From the NCBI RefSeq assembly GCF_029278605.1, contig NZ_CP119572.1:992001-1056000 (forward strand): a stretch of DNA of 64,000 nucleotides, read 5' to 3'. Each line of letters starts with the position of its first letter. Position 1 is the first letter of the stretch. The position numbers were made by a program, and so were the translations under genes. Shown here piece after piece: positions 37,738-46,772 of this stretch. Source of the DNA: Cupriavidus sp. WKF15. Lineage in GTDB: Bacteria; Pseudomonadota; Gammaproteobacteria; Burkholderiales; Burkholderiaceae. The notes under the pieces are model-generated. The model had not been told where the DNA came from. It ran no database searches and saw only the letters and a program-made list of their open reading frames with translations.

Positions 37738-37765
37738 CATTCGATCGCTATTGTCCGGACGATGA

Positions 37766-38872
37766 TCAGTCGAACACCGGCGACTCCACGCCGAGCACCT
37801 TGTGCAGCTTCGGCGAGGTGGTGGTGTACTGCATGTGGATCTTCTTCTCGGGGAAGATATACGGCGCAGCACCGAACGCGGCCAGCGCGGCCTCGTGGAA
37901 GCCAGACAGGATCAGCTTCTTCTTGCCGGGGTAGGTGTTGATGTCGCCCACCGCGAAGATGCCAGGGATATTGGTCTGGAACTTCTCGGTGTCCACCTTG
38001 ATCTGCTTGCGCTCGAGGTCCAGGCCCCATTCGGCGATCGGGCCGAGCTTGGGCGACAGGCCGAAGAACACCAGCAGGTCGTCCACCGGCAGGCGGCGGG
38101 TCACGCCGTCGGCGCCCGTCACCTTGATCTCGGTGAGCACGCCATCCTTTTCTTCATAGCCGCCAATCTGGCCGACCAGGAACTGCATTTCCATCTGTTC
38201 GCACAGGTCCTTCATCTTGGCGACCGAGGCCGGAGCCGCGCGGAAGCCATCGCGGCGGTGGATCATCACCACCGACTCGGCCTTGCCGACCAGGTCCAGC
38301 GTCCAGTCCAGCGCCGAGTCGCCGCCGCCCACGATCACCAGGTTGCGGCCGTGGAAGCGGCTCGGATCCTTGACGCGGTAGAACAGCTGCTTGCCGTCGA
38401 ACTTGTCGATGCCATCGACCTTCAGCGTGCGCGGCTGGAACGAGCCCACGCCGGCGGCGATGAAGATGGTCTTGGTGATGAAGCGGGTTCCGAGCGAGGT
38501 CTCGACGAAGAAGCGGCCATCTTCACGGCGCTCGACCACGGAGACTTCCTGGCCCAGGTGGAAGGTCGGCTCGAACGGCTCGATCTGCTTGAGCAGGTTG
38601 TCGGTCAGTTCCTGGCCAGTGCAGCTGGGCACCGCCGGGATGTCGTAGATGGGCTTGTCCGGATACAGCTCCACGCACTGGCCGCCAACTACCTTGAGGG
38701 AGTCGATGACGTGCGCCTTGATTTCGAGCAGGCCCAGCTCGAACACCTGGAACAGGCCGACCGGGCCGGCACCGACGATCAGTGCATCGATTTCCAGCGG
38801 CTGGCCGCCGGCGGTGTTGCTGGCGGCGGCTTTGGTCGTGTCGGCAACGGGATTGGGAATGCTCAAGTCCAT
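37766..38872 (-). CDS. Ferredoxin-NADP reductase, thioredoxin-reductase type
   Basis: A 368-residue FAD enzyme that exchanges electrons between NADPH and ferredoxin or flavodoxin. It has the FAD loop [34 protein letters not shown], the NADPH loop [14 protein letters not shown], and the second FAD contact [19 protein letters not shown]. It lacks the CxxC of true thioredoxin reductases and so is a TrxR-like FNR. The start at ATG 38872 gives a short variable N-terminus. A ferredoxin gene lies just upstream on the same strand, a plausible redox partner. Confidence 0.93.
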   Translation of the reverse strand: MDLSIPNPVADTTKAAASNTAGGQPLEIDALIVGAGPVGLFQVFELGLLEIKAHVIDSLKVVGGQCVELYPDKPIYDIPAVPSCTGQELTDNLLKQIEPFEPTFHLGQEVSVVERREDGRFFVETSLGTRFITKTIFIAAGVGSFQPRTLKVDGIDKFDGKQLFYRVKDPSRFHGRNLVIVGGGDSALDWTLDLVGKAESVVMIHRRDGFRAAPASVAKMKDLCEQMEMQFLVGQIGGYEEKDGVLTEIKVTGADGVTRRLPVDDLLVFFGLSPKLGPIAEWGLDLERKQIKVDTEKFQTNIPGIFAVGDINTYPGKKKLILSGFHEAALAAFGAAPYIFPEKKIHMQYTTTSPKLHKVLGVESPVFD

Positions 38873-38946
38873 ATTCGTCCTGATACGTTGTGGGCATCGC
38901 GTGCCCGGCATTGCGGAAAGCGCGTGGGGACGGCTTTCTAGTCGGT

Positions 38947-39270
38947 TCAGCGCTGCAGGTACTGCAGCTTGTCGGTCGCGTCCTTCCACTCTTCGGCCTC
39001 GGCCAGCGGGGCCTTGGTCTTGGTGATGGACGGCCAGTTGCGCGCCAGCTCGGCATTCAGGTCAATGAACTGCTGCTGGTCGCCCGGAACGTCTTCCTCG
39101 GCGTAAATGGCGTTCACCGGGCATTCGGCCACGCACACCGCGCAGTCGATACACTCATCCGGGTCAATGGCCAGGAAATTCGGGCCTTCACGGAAACAAT
39201 CCACCGGACATACGTCAACGCAGTCTGTGTAGCGGCAACGGATGCAGGATTCGGTGACAACGTGAGTCAT
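38947..39270 (-). CDS. fdxA: 7Fe ferredoxin FdxA ([3Fe-4S][4Fe-4S])
   Basis: A 107-residue ferredoxin of the Azotobacter FdI type. By analogy Cys9, Cys17 and Cys50 bind the [3Fe-4S] cluster and Cys21, Cys40, Cys43 and Cys46 the [4Fe-4S] cluster; Cys12 is extra. The start [20 protein letters not shown] is the family start, so ATG 39270 is used although the frame continues upstream. The C-terminal tail of about 45 residues is normal for this class. It precedes the FNR gene by 74 bp and is probably its partner. Confidence 0.95.
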   Translation of the reverse strand: MTHVVTESCIRCRYTDCVDVCPVDCFREGPNFLAIDPDECIDCAVCVAECPVNAIYAEEDVPGDQQQFIDLNAELARNWPSITKTKAPLAEAEEWKDATDKLQYLQR

Positions 39271-39596
39271 TTCGGTTCCAGGAAAACGGGTCGGCTTTTG
39301 ATGGGAAACTGGTTTCGGACACTTGTTTGCCTGCGCCGCAACGAGCATTTCCGTCAATGGCGGTCTGCAGGGGGCGAGCGCGGGCCGTGGCCTTTCAGAA
39401 ACCGATATTGTATCTGAGCCTTCTGGCAAGGATAGCGGGTCTATATAGCCAGATCAGATAGTTTTCTTATTTCTTTATGTATATTTGATTGCGAACAGGT
39501 CTGTGCCATTCGGGCCGGCAATGGCACGATGCGATGTGCCGGACGCACTTTCCGTCGCAGGACCCGCCGCCTTCGACCAACCATGAGGAGATCGCC
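39271..39596. other. Divergent intergenic region between fdxA and the secreted protein gene
   Basis: These 326 bp hold no gene I can support. The middle (about 39430-39485) is markedly AT-rich compared with the surrounding DNA (TATATAGCC, TTTTCTTATTTC), which suggests promoter activity for one or both divergent genes. A TACAAT hexamer facing fdxA lies at 39407-39412 on the minus strand, without a clear -35. Confidence 0.5.
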
Positions 39597-40157
39597 ATGC
39601 CGTGCCAGCTGCGCTTTGGTCCGTGGGATTTCGGCAGGCGGGCGCGGCGCCGAGCGCTGTCCGGGCTGCTGGGGCTGTTCGGACTGCACATGCTGGCGGC
39701 TCTCTTGCCCGTTGGCGCGAGCGCGCAGATGCTGTCGGAGCCCGCCATGGCCGACAGCGTGGTGTCCCGCCTGGTGGCATGGCGCACGCGGTCCGACCAG
39801 CCTGTGACGCTGGCGGCACTGACTGGTTTCGATTGGGAGAGCTTCAGCGTCACCCGGGCCCCGGCCGGAGACGCCATGGCCAACTGCGGCCGTGCCGGGC
39901 TGCTGCCTTGCGGCCCGGAACTGCAGCCCGAAGCCGGCCAGATGGTGCAGGTGCTGAGCTTCCAGCGTGCGGGACGCGATGTCTACGCCGAGCGCATCAT
40001 GGCGCAGAACGGCGCCTTTGCCGACCCGTTGCCGGTGCAAGTGCCGCGCGCGGCCGCCACGCTCGTATCGTGTCGGGCCGGCGATGGCCGTCCCTTGTGG
40101 TGTGTGCAGGGCATCCGGGCACTGCGGCGCCCGCAGCCTTTTCTCGATGGTGGCTGA
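39597..40157 (+). CDS. Hypothetical secreted protein with four cysteines
   Basis: A 186-residue protein I do not recognise. From ATG 39597, with GAGGAG seven bases upstream, it has an Arg-rich start (RRARRRA), a hydrophobic segment (LSGLLGLFGLHMLAALL) and a likely signal-peptidase site after ASAQ at residue 44. The mature part has two cysteine pairs, NCGRAGLLPC and SCRAGDGRPLWC, which could form disulfides in the periplasm. Its C-terminus is basic. It stands alone between fdxA and pncB. Confidence 0.65.
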   Translation: MPCQLRFGPWDFGRRARRRALSGLLGLFGLHMLAALLPVGASAQMLSEPAMADSVVSRLVAWRTRSDQPVTLAALTGFDWESFSVTRAPAGDAMANCGRAGLLPCGPELQPEAGQMVQVLSFQRAGRDVYAERIMAQNGAFADPLPVQVPRAAATLVSCRAGDGRPLWCVQGIRALRRPQPFLDGG

Positions 40158-40237
40158 GCGGGCTCTCGCCCGCCCGCCGGCAAGGGCGAACATCGGTTAG
40201 CATGTGTGCCTGAACCGGCATCGCCGTCTGGCCCGTT

Positions 40238-41416
40238 ATGATCATCCCATCCCTGCTCGACACCGACCTGTACAAGTTCACGATGATGCAGGTGGTACTG
40301 CACCATTTTCCGCAGGCGCAGGTCGAGTATCGCTTCAAGTGCCGCAACGCTGGCGTCGACCTGACCCCGTATATCGAGGAGATCCGCGCGGAGGTGGCGC
40401 AGTTGTGCAGCCTGCGCTTCACGGAAGAGGAACTCGCCTACCTGCGCGGCATGCGCTTCATCAAGAGCGATTTCGTCGATTTCCTCGCGCTGTTCCACCT
40501 GAACCAGAGGTACGTGTCGGTCGAGCCCGCGCCACAGGGCAACGGCGAGATCGAGATCGCGATCCGTGGGCCGTGGCTGCACACCATCCTGTTCGAGGTG
40601 CCGCTGCTGGCCATCGTCAACGAGGTGTATTTCCGCCGCACGCAGCCCAAGCCTGACTTTGCCGAAGGCCGGCGCCGGCTGGAGCAGAAGCTCGCGCTGC
40701 TGCTGGCGCCGGAGTACCGCGACTGCGTGATTGCGGACTATGGCACCCGCCGGCGCTTCTCGCGTGACTGGCAGGAAGAGATTTTGCTGGCGATACGCAA
40801 CACGCTGGGGCCGCAACTGGCTGGCACGAGCAACGTACATTTCGCGCGGCTGCACAATATGGTGCCGCTGGGCACCATGGCCCATGAATACGTGCAGGCG
40901 TGCCAGGCGCTGGGCCCGCGCCTGCGCGACTCGCAGGTCTTTGCGCTTGAGAACTGGGCGCGCGAATACCGCGGTGACCTGGGCATTGCGCTGTCGGACA
41001 CCTATGGCTTCGACGCGTTCCTGCGCGATTTCGACCTGTATTTCTGCAAGCTGTTCGACGGCGTGCGGCACGATTCCGGCGACCCCTTCCTGTGGGGTGA
41101 GCGGATGCTGGCGCACTATGCGGCCAACCGCGTCGATCCGCTTGGCAAGACGCTGATCTTCAGCGACAGCCTCGATATCCCGCGCGTCATTGAACTGTAT
41201 GAACGCTTTCACGGCCGCTGCCGGCTGGCCTTTGGCGTGGGCACGAACCTGACCAACGACCTTGGCTATACACCGCTGCAGATCGTCATCAAGATGGTCC
41301 GCTGCAACGGGCAGCCGGTGGCCAAGCTGTCGGATACGCCGGAAAAGACCATGTGCGACGATGCCGGCTACCTGGCCTACCTGCGCCAGGTGTTCGAGGT
41401 TCACGCGCCTGCGTAG
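40238..41416 (+). CDS. pncB: Nicotinate phosphoribosyltransferase PncB
   Basis: Salvages nicotinate into NAD by joining it to PRPP with ATP. It has 392 residues. The start [20 protein letters not shown] and the phrases [35 protein letters not shown] and [19 protein letters not shown] identify it. The autophosphorylated histidine is expected in the [11 protein letters not shown] region. It appears to be transcribed alone; 89 bp separate it from the next gene. Confidence 0.96.
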   Translation: MIIPSLLDTDLYKFTMMQVVLHHFPQAQVEYRFKCRNAGVDLTPYIEEIRAEVAQLCSLRFTEEELAYLRGMRFIKSDFVDFLALFHLNQRYVSVEPAPQGNGEIEIAIRGPWLHTILFEVPLLAIVNEVYFRRTQPKPDFAEGRRRLEQKLALLLAPEYRDCVIADYGTRRRFSRDWQEEILLAIRNTLGPQLAGTSNVHFARLHNMVPLGTMAHEYVQACQALGPRLRDSQVFALENWAREYRGDLGIALSDTYGFDAFLRDFDLYFCKLFDGVRHDSGDPFLWGERMLAHYAANRVDPLGKTLIFSDSLDIPRVIELYERFHGRCRLAFGVGTNLTNDLGYTPLQIVIKMVRCNGQPVAKLSDTPEKTMCDDAGYLAYLRQVFEVHAPA

Positions 41417-41461
41417 CAATTTTCAACGTATTCGCGGCGGGAGCGGAGCAGGGTGCGCCAC

Positions 41462-41467
41462 TATAAT
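41462..41467 (+). promoter_or_regulatory. -10 element upstream of the LutC-type gene
   Basis: A perfect TATAAT hexamer lies 38 bp before the ATG at 41506, in the context CACTATAATGGCG. No good -35 is visible at 16-18 bp upstream, so an activator or an extended element may be needed. Confidence 0.5.
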
Positions 41468-41505
41468 GGCGTGCATTGCCCCGCATTTTCGTGACGCCAG
41501 GCCCT

Positions 41506-42192
41506 ATGGAAACCAACCAAGCCCGTGACCGCATCTTTGCCCGTATCCGCGCCGCGCAGGGGCGTTCGCCCAAGGTGACCAGCGGCGAGCGCGAAGCCGT
41601 GGCCGACTACCTTGCGCGTCATCCGCAGGGGCCCCGTCCAGGCGCCCAGCCGGACCGTACCGAAGCCTTCATGGCCCAGGCGCAGCGCATGGCGTCTACG
41701 GTCGATCGCGTTGCGCGGCTGGCGGATGTGCCTGCTGCAGCGGTGCGCTACCTGGACAGCCTGAATCTCGAGCATCGAGCCGTCGCCTGGGATGCATTGG
41801 GCGCGCTGTCCTGGCAGGACTGCGGCATGGCCGTCGAGTGCCGGCCTCCCGTGCGCGATCCGCAGGCCGACCGCGAGCACGGCGACCTGGTCGGCATCAC
41901 GGGATGTTTCTGCGCCATTGCCGAGACCGGTTCGCTGATGCTGCTGTCGGGGCCGGAAACGTTCGCGTCGGCAGCGCTGTTGCCCGAGACGCATATCGCG
42001 GTGGTGCCGGTATCGCGCATCGTCGACAGCCTCGAAGATGCCTTTGCGCTGGTGCGCAGCGAATGCGGCGAACTGCCGCGCGCGACCAATATCATCAGCG
42101 GCCCGTCGCGTACCGGCGACATCGAGCAGACCATCGTGCTGGGGGCACACGGGCCGTACCGCGTCCACGTCATCCTGGTCGACCAGGCCTGA
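41506..42192 (+). CDS. LUD-domain lactate utilization protein (LutC/YkgG type)
   Basis: A 228-residue protein of the LUD (lactate utilization domain) family. The start is ATG 41506 (METNQARDRIFARIRAAQGR), typical of LutC. Core phrases are GITGCFCAIAETGSLMLLSG, LLPETHIAVVPVSRIVDSLE and SGPSRTGDIEQTIVLGAHGP. In lactate oxidation LutC acts with the iron-sulfur proteins LutA and LutB, but neither is next to it here, so it either works with distant partners or has another role. Confidence 0.88.
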   Translation: METNQARDRIFARIRAAQGRSPKVTSGEREAVADYLARHPQGPRPGAQPDRTEAFMAQAQRMASTVDRVARLADVPAAAVRYLDSLNLEHRAVAWDALGALSWQDCGMAVECRPPVRDPQADREHGDLVGITGCFCAIAETGSLMLLSGPETFASAALLPETHIAVVPVSRIVDSLEDAFALVRSECGELPRATNIISGPSRTGDIEQTIVLGAHGPYRVHVILVDQA

Positions 42193-42350
42193 CCGCGCGT
42201 TCCGGTCGTCGCCGCGCGGGACGCTGCGGCGCCTGCATTACACTGGCACGCTTACCGCGCGAGGCACGGAGCCTTGCTGCGAGTCTCATACCTGTGCGGC
42301 GGGTCTGTCCGTCCCGCCACTGCGCACACTGTCCAAGGAGAGTCCGTCTG

Positions 42351-43775
42351 ATGCAACGCGCCCGCATGCTGTTGCCGCTGCCGGCCATGCTGGCTGTTTT
42401 TCCTTCGCTGTCCCACGCCGCCGACATCGATGGCGCAGCCCTTGCCGCATGGTGGGGGTTGCCATTCGCCGGCGTATTGCTGTCGATTGCGCTGTTGCCG
42501 CTGCTCGTGCCGCGTTTCTGGCATCACCACTACGGCAAGATCGCGGCGGGCTGGGGCCTGCTGTTCCTGCTGCCATTCGCGGCGGCGTTTGGCGTGCACG
42601 CGGCGCTGGCAGGAGCGGTGCATGCGTTGCTGGCCGAGTACATTCCGTTCATCGCGCTGATCGCAGCCCTCTACATCGTCGCGGGCGGCATCTGCGTGCG
42701 CGGCAACCTGCATGGAACGCCGCGGCTCAATACCGGCATCCTGGCACTGGGCACCGCTCTGGCCAGCTTCATGGGCACGACGGGCGCGGCCATGCTGCTG
42801 ATCCGGCCGCTGCTGCGCGCCAACGACAACCGCCGCCATGTGGCCCACGTGGTGGTGTTCTTCATCTTCCTGGTGGCCAATGCCGGCGGCGCGCTGACGC
42901 CGCTCGGCGACCCGCCGCTGTTCCTCGGCTTCCTGCAGGGCGTGGACTTCTTCTGGACCATGCGCAAGATCCTGCCCGAGACCTTGTTCATCTGCGTGGC
43001 GCTGCTGGCCATCTTCTACGTGCTGGACCGGCACTACTACTACAACAAGGAGGAGGAACTGCCGGCGCGCGGCGATCCCACGCCGGACACGCGCGGCATC
43101 CGCATCGAAGGAAAGATCAACTTCGTCCTGTTGCTCGCAGTGGTGGGGCTGGTCCTGATGAGCGGATTGTGGAAGCCGGGCATTTCGTTCGATGTGCTTG
43201 GCACCGACGTGCCATTGCAGGCAGCCGTGCGCGACGCGATGCTGGTGGCGGTGGCCATCGTCTCGCTGCTCGTGACGCCGCATTCGGCGCGCAGCGGCAA
43301 CGAGTTCAGCTGGGAACCGATCCTGGAGGTTGGCAAGCTTTTCGCCGGCATCTTCCTGACCATCATCCCGGTCATCGCGATGCTCAAGGCGGGCACCGAT
43401 GGCGCGTTCGCGGTCGTGGTCCGGGCTGTGAGCGACGCCAACGGCCAGCCCGTCGACAGCATGTACTTCTGGGCGACCGGCCTGCTTTCGTCCTTCCTGG
43501 ACAATGCCCCGACCTACCTGGTGTTTTTCAATACAGCAGGCGGAGATGCCGCCACGCTGATGACGCGTGACGCGTCGACGCTCGCGGCCATCTCTGCCGG
43601 CGCGGTCTTCATGGGCGCCAATACGTACATTGGCAATGCGCCGAACCTGATGGTGAAGGCTATCGCTGAAAACCGGGGCCTGCGCATGCCCAGTTTCTTC
43701 GGCTACATGCTATGGTCTGTCTCGATCCTGTTGCCGCTGTTCCTGGTGATGACGTTCCTCTTTTTCCATGTGTGA
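42351..43775 (+). CDS. NhaD-like sodium:proton antiporter / ion transporter
   Basis: A 474-residue inner-membrane carrier with twelve or so helices of the ion-transporter superfamily. From ATG 42351 it has a signal-like first helix (MLLPLPAMLAVFPSLSHA), preceded by AAGGAGAG. Diagnostic phrases are ALASFMGTTGAAMLLIRPLL, NAGGALTPLGDPPLFLGFL, LLSSFLDNAPTYLVFFN and GANTYIGNAPNLMVKAIAE, shared by NhaD, ArsB and citrate carriers. Ion specificity is inferred. The stop overlaps or nearly abuts the next gene, suggesting co-translation. Confidence 0.85.
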   Translation: MQRARMLLPLPAMLAVFPSLSHAADIDGAALAAWWGLPFAGVLLSIALLPLLVPRFWHHHYGKIAAGWGLLFLLPFAAAFGVHAALAGAVHALLAEYIPFIALIAALYIVAGGICVRGNLHGTPRLNTGILALGTALASFMGTTGAAMLLIRPLLRANDNRRHVAHVVVFFIFLVANAGGALTPLGDPPLFLGFLQGVDFFWTMRKILPETLFICVALLAIFYVLDRHYYYNKEEELPARGDPTPDTRGIRIEGKINFVLLLAVVGLVLMSGLWKPGISFDVLGTDVPLQAAVRDAMLVAVAIVSLLVTPHSARSGNEFSWEPILEVGKLFAGIFLTIIPVIAMLKAGTDGAFAVVVRAVSDANGQPVDSMYFWATGLLSSFLDNAPTYLVFFNTAGGDAATLMTRDASTLAAISAGAVFMGANTYIGNAPNLMVKAIAENRGLRMPSFFGYMLWSVSILLPLFLVMTFLFFHV

Positions 43776-43779
43776 TGCC

Positions 43780-44775
43780 ATGAAGCCGTCTGTCCTTGTC
43801 ACCCGCGCCATTTTTCCCGACGTCATTGAACATCTTTCCCGGTACTTCGACGTCGATGACAACCAGCAGGATGCCGTGCTCGACGCCGCCGCGCTCAGGT
43901 CACGCCTGGCCGGCAAGGCGGGCGTGCTGACCAATGCCGCGGACCGTATCGATGCTGGCCTGATCGCCGCCCTGCCTGGCCTGCGAGCCGTCTGCAATAT
44001 GGCGGTCGGCTATAACAACCTCGACATTCCGGCGCTGACGGCGGCGGGCATTGTTGCAACCAACACGCCCGACGTACTGACCGAGACCACGGCCGACTTC
44101 GGCTGGGCGCTGCTGATGGCGACCGCGCGCCGCGTGACCGAGTCCGAGCACTACCTGCGCGATGGCAGGTGGCAGCGCTGGAGCTACGACATGATGGTCG
44201 GCATGGACGTGTACGGCAGCACGCTGGGTATCCTGGGCATGGGCCGCATCGGCCAGGCGCTGGCTCGTCGCGCGGCCGGGTTTGGCATGACGGTGCTATA
44301 CCACAACCGCAGCCGGCTGCCGGAGTCCACGGAGCAGTCGCTCAATGCGCGCTATGTCAGCAAGGCCGAGTTACTGCAGCAGTCGGATCATTTGGTGCTG
44401 GTGTTGCCGTACGGCCCGCATAGCCACCATGCCATCGGTGCCGCCGAACTGAATCAGATGAAGTCCACGGCCACGCTGATCAACCTGGCGCGCGGCGGTA
44501 TCGTCGATGACGCCGCATTGGCGCAGGCGCTCAAGGCACGCCGTATCTTTGCCGCAGGCCTCGACGTGTTCGAAGGTGAGCCCGATGTCCACCCGGACCT
44601 GCTGACCGTGCCCAACGTGGTGCTGACGCCGCACATCGCCAGCGCATCGGAGAAGACGCGCCGCGCCATGGCCATGCTGGCCGCCGACAACCTGATCGCG
44701 GCGCTCGATGCCGGGCCCAGCGCCGGACATCCGTTGTCGGTCATCAATCCCGCGGTGATGGGGCATCGCCGCTGA
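43780..44775 (+). CDS. 2-hydroxyacid dehydrogenase (glyoxylate/hydroxypyruvate reductase type)
   Basis: A 331-residue NAD(P)-dependent reductase of the D-isomer 2-hydroxyacid dehydrogenase family, closest in pattern to GhrB/glyoxylate reductase. The nucleotide loop is LGILGMGRIGQALARR. The catalytic arginine is in NLARGGIVDDAAL, and the catalytic histidine in LTPHIASASEKTR. VCNMAVGYNNLDIPA is also typical. ATG 43780 gives MKPSVLVTRAIFPDVIE; ATG 43768 would add four residues and overlap the transporter stop. Confidence 0.9.
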   Translation: MKPSVLVTRAIFPDVIEHLSRYFDVDDNQQDAVLDAAALRSRLAGKAGVLTNAADRIDAGLIAALPGLRAVCNMAVGYNNLDIPALTAAGIVATNTPDVLTETTADFGWALLMATARRVTESEHYLRDGRWQRWSYDMMVGMDVYGSTLGILGMGRIGQALARRAAGFGMTVLYHNRSRLPESTEQSLNARYVSKAELLQQSDHLVLVLPYGPHSHHAIGAAELNQMKSTATLINLARGGIVDDAALAQALKARRIFAAGLDVFEGEPDVHPDLLTVPNVVLTPHIASASEKTRRAMAMLAADNLIAALDAGPSAGHPLSVINPAVMGHRR

Positions 44776-44785
44776 AACGTTTCCC

Positions 44786-46279
44786 ATGACCTGGATTCCC
44801 TTGCTCACGCTGGGCGTTGCGCTGCTGGCGCTCGCCCTGTTGCTTGTTCTGGTACTGCGCCAGCAGGCTTCTCCCGCCGCCACCGGCGACCTGTATCGCC
44901 AGCTTGCCGATTTCCGCAACGAAAACCTGCGCGGCATGGAGCGGCTCGAGCGCGAACTGCGCAACGAAGTGGCCGAGACCGCGCGCGGCAGCCGTTCGGA
45001 GTCGGCCCAGCAGATGCTGCGCTTCCAGCAGACGCTGTCGTCGCAGCTCACGAGCATCGCCACGCTGCAGAACAACCAGATCGACACCTTTGCCCAGCAA
45101 CTGGCCAAGCTGACCGAATCGAATACGCAGCAGCTCGAACATGTCAGGCAGAACCTGCTGCTGCAGGGCCAGCAGGCGCGCGACGAGCAGGCCGTGTCAT
45201 TGCGGCGCTTCGGCGACGGCCTGCAGCAACAGCTTGCGCAGATGTCGGAGGCCAACGAGCGCCGGCTGGCCGAGGTGCGCGCCACGCTGGAGCAGAAGCT
45301 GCGCGACATCGAGGCCAACAACGCCGCCAAGCTCGACGAGATGCGCCGCACCGTCGACGAGAAGCTGCACGCCACGCTGGAGCAGCGTCTGGGCGAGTCG
45401 TTCCGGCTGGTCTCCGACCGGCTGGAGCAGGTGCATCGCGGACTCGGCGAAATGCAGATGCTGGCGCAGGGCGTGGGCGACCTGAAGAAGGTGCTTACCA
45501 ATGTGAAGTCGCGCGGCACCTGGGGCGAGGTGCAGCTCGAGATGCTGCTCGAGCAGATGCTGACGCCAGACCAGTACGGCAAGAACGTGGAAACCGTGCG
45601 CAATTCGGGCGCGCGCGTGGAGTTCGCCATCCGCCTGCCAGGCAAGGATGCCGCCCAGGGTGCGGTTTGGCTGCCGATCGATGCCAAGTTCCCCAAGGAG
45701 CAATACGAGCGGCTGCTCGACGCCCAGGAGCGTGGCGACGTCGACGGCGTGGCCGCGTTTGGCCGCGAACTGGAAATGGCGTTGCGGCGCGAGGCGCAGA
45801 CCATCTCGGAGAAATACCTGTCGCCGCCTGCCACCACCGATTTCGCCATCCTGTTCCTGCCGACGGAGGGGCTCTACGCCGAGGCATTGCGCCGGCCGGG
45901 CCTGACCGACGTGATGCAGCGGAACTACCGCGTCACGGTGGCCGGGCCGACCACGCTGACGGCACTGCTCAACAGCTTGCAGATGGGCTTTCGCACGCTG
46001 GCACTGGAAAAGCGTTCCAGCGAGGTCTGGGAGGTGCTGGGCGCCGTCAAGACAGAATTCGGGAAATTCGGGGAAGTGCTGGCCAAGACCCGCGACACGC
46101 TCGAGCGCGCGGCACGCAATATCGAGCAGGCCGAGGTTCGCACGCGCCAGATGGCGCGCAAGCTGCGAACAGTGGAAGCGTTGCCCGGCGAGGCGGCACG
46201 GCAGTTGCTGGGCACTGGTGTGCCGGAAGTGCCGGAAGTGCCGGAAGTGCCGGAAGTGTCGGAAGACGGGGTTGGCTGA
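44786..46279 (+). CDS. rmuC: DNA recombination protein RmuC
   Basis: A 497-residue protein with one N-terminal helix (LLTLGVALLALALLLVLVL), a long coiled coil at about residues 35-215, and a C-terminal RmuC nuclease-like domain. The domain shows RGTWGEVQLEMLLEQML, WLPIDAKFPKEQYERLL and EGLYAEALRRPG. It is thought to limit recombination between inverted repeats. The C-terminus ends in a VPE tandem tail encoded by a 9-bp repeat. It lies 10 bp after the dehydrogenase gene. Confidence 0.93.
   Translation: MTWIPLLTLGVALLALALLLVLVLRQQASPAATGDLYRQLADFRNENLRGMERLERELRNEVAETARGSRSESAQQMLRFQQTLSSQLTSIATLQNNQIDTFAQQLAKLTESNTQQLEHVRQNLLLQGQQARDEQAVSLRRFGDGLQQQLAQMSEANERRLAEVRATLEQKLRDIEANNAAKLDEMRRTVDEKLHATLEQRLGESFRLVSDRLEQVHRGLGEMQMLAQGVGDLKKVLTNVKSRGTWGEVQLEMLLEQMLTPDQYGKNVETVRNSGARVEFAIRLPGKDAAQGAVWLPIDAKFPKEQYERLLDAQERGDVDGVAAFGRELEMALRREAQTISEKYLSPPATTDFAILFLPTEGLYAEALRRPGLTDVMQRNYRVTVAGPTTLTALLNSLQMGFRTLALEKRSSEVWEVLGAVKTEFGKFGEVLAKTRDTLERAARNIEQAEVRTRQMARKLRTVEALPGEAARQLLGTGVPEVPEVPEVPEVSEDGVG
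46220..46264 (+). repeat. 9-bp in-frame tandem repeat at the end of rmuC
   Basis: GTGCCGGAA occurs four times in a row (46220-46255), followed by GTGTCGGAA (46256-46264). It encodes Val-Pro-Glu repeated four times and Val-Ser-Glu once. The unit length is a multiple of three, so copy-number changes would lengthen or shorten the tail without a frameshift. Confidence 0.92.
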
Positions 46280-46315
46280 AGCTGGCGGCGCAGCGCGCGC
46301 CAGCCCGAAATTGGA

Positions 46316-46597
46316 TCAGTTCGGCTCTTCGGGAGCCAGTTCGCGCACGTGGACTTCGATACCGCCGAAGCGCGCGGCAACCCAGTTATAGGCCTTGCAG
46401 GCCAGCCACAGCAGCCCGAATCCGATCAGCGCGTTCAGGATCAGCGCAGTGAATACGGTGATGCCGGGCAGGTCGCCGTAGCGCACGAACGCGACAAACA
46501 GGCCCAGCGAGACGATCGGTACCGAAAAGCACAGGTAGACCAGCACCAGCGCGCGCGCGGTCTTGACCGGGTGGAGGTAGGCAATCTCCTGATTCAT
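46316..46597 (-). CDS. Small two-helix membrane protein
   Basis: A 93-residue protein from ATG 46597. Two hydrophobic helices are present: LVLVYLCFSVPIVSLGLFVAF (given here as LVLVYLCFSVPIVSLGLF) and ALILNALIGFGLLWLACK. The C-terminus YNWVAARFGGIEVHVREL resembles the GGIEV end of DUF3566-like membrane proteins, but I am not certain of the family. It lies tail-to-tail with rmuC and 175 bp downstream of moeA. Function unknown. Confidence 0.7.
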   Translation of the reverse strand: MNQEIAYLHPVKTARALVLVYLCFSVPIVSLGLFVAFVRYGDLPGITVFTALILNALIGFGLLWLACKAYNWVAARFGGIEVHVRELAPEEPN

Positions 46598-46772
46598 GAC
46601 TGGGGAGGGCAATGTTTCAAAATCGTGCGGCAAGTGTAGCGACTGCCCGGACCGACGCATAGCCCGACAGCGGCGTGGCGTGCATTTCACACGCAGCAGG
46701 CCCATGCCAGCCGCCAATATGCAGCGCAAAAACGACACATTGGCGCCGCCCGGGCCACCCGTTGGCAGGGGC

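Noticed and set aside
36839..37765. tRNA-Asn plus gene-poor neighbouring DNA considered as an integration site
   Set aside because: Islands usually integrate at the tRNA 3' end, which here faces the porin gene with an intact terminator; no integrase and no duplicated tRNA end were found on either side.
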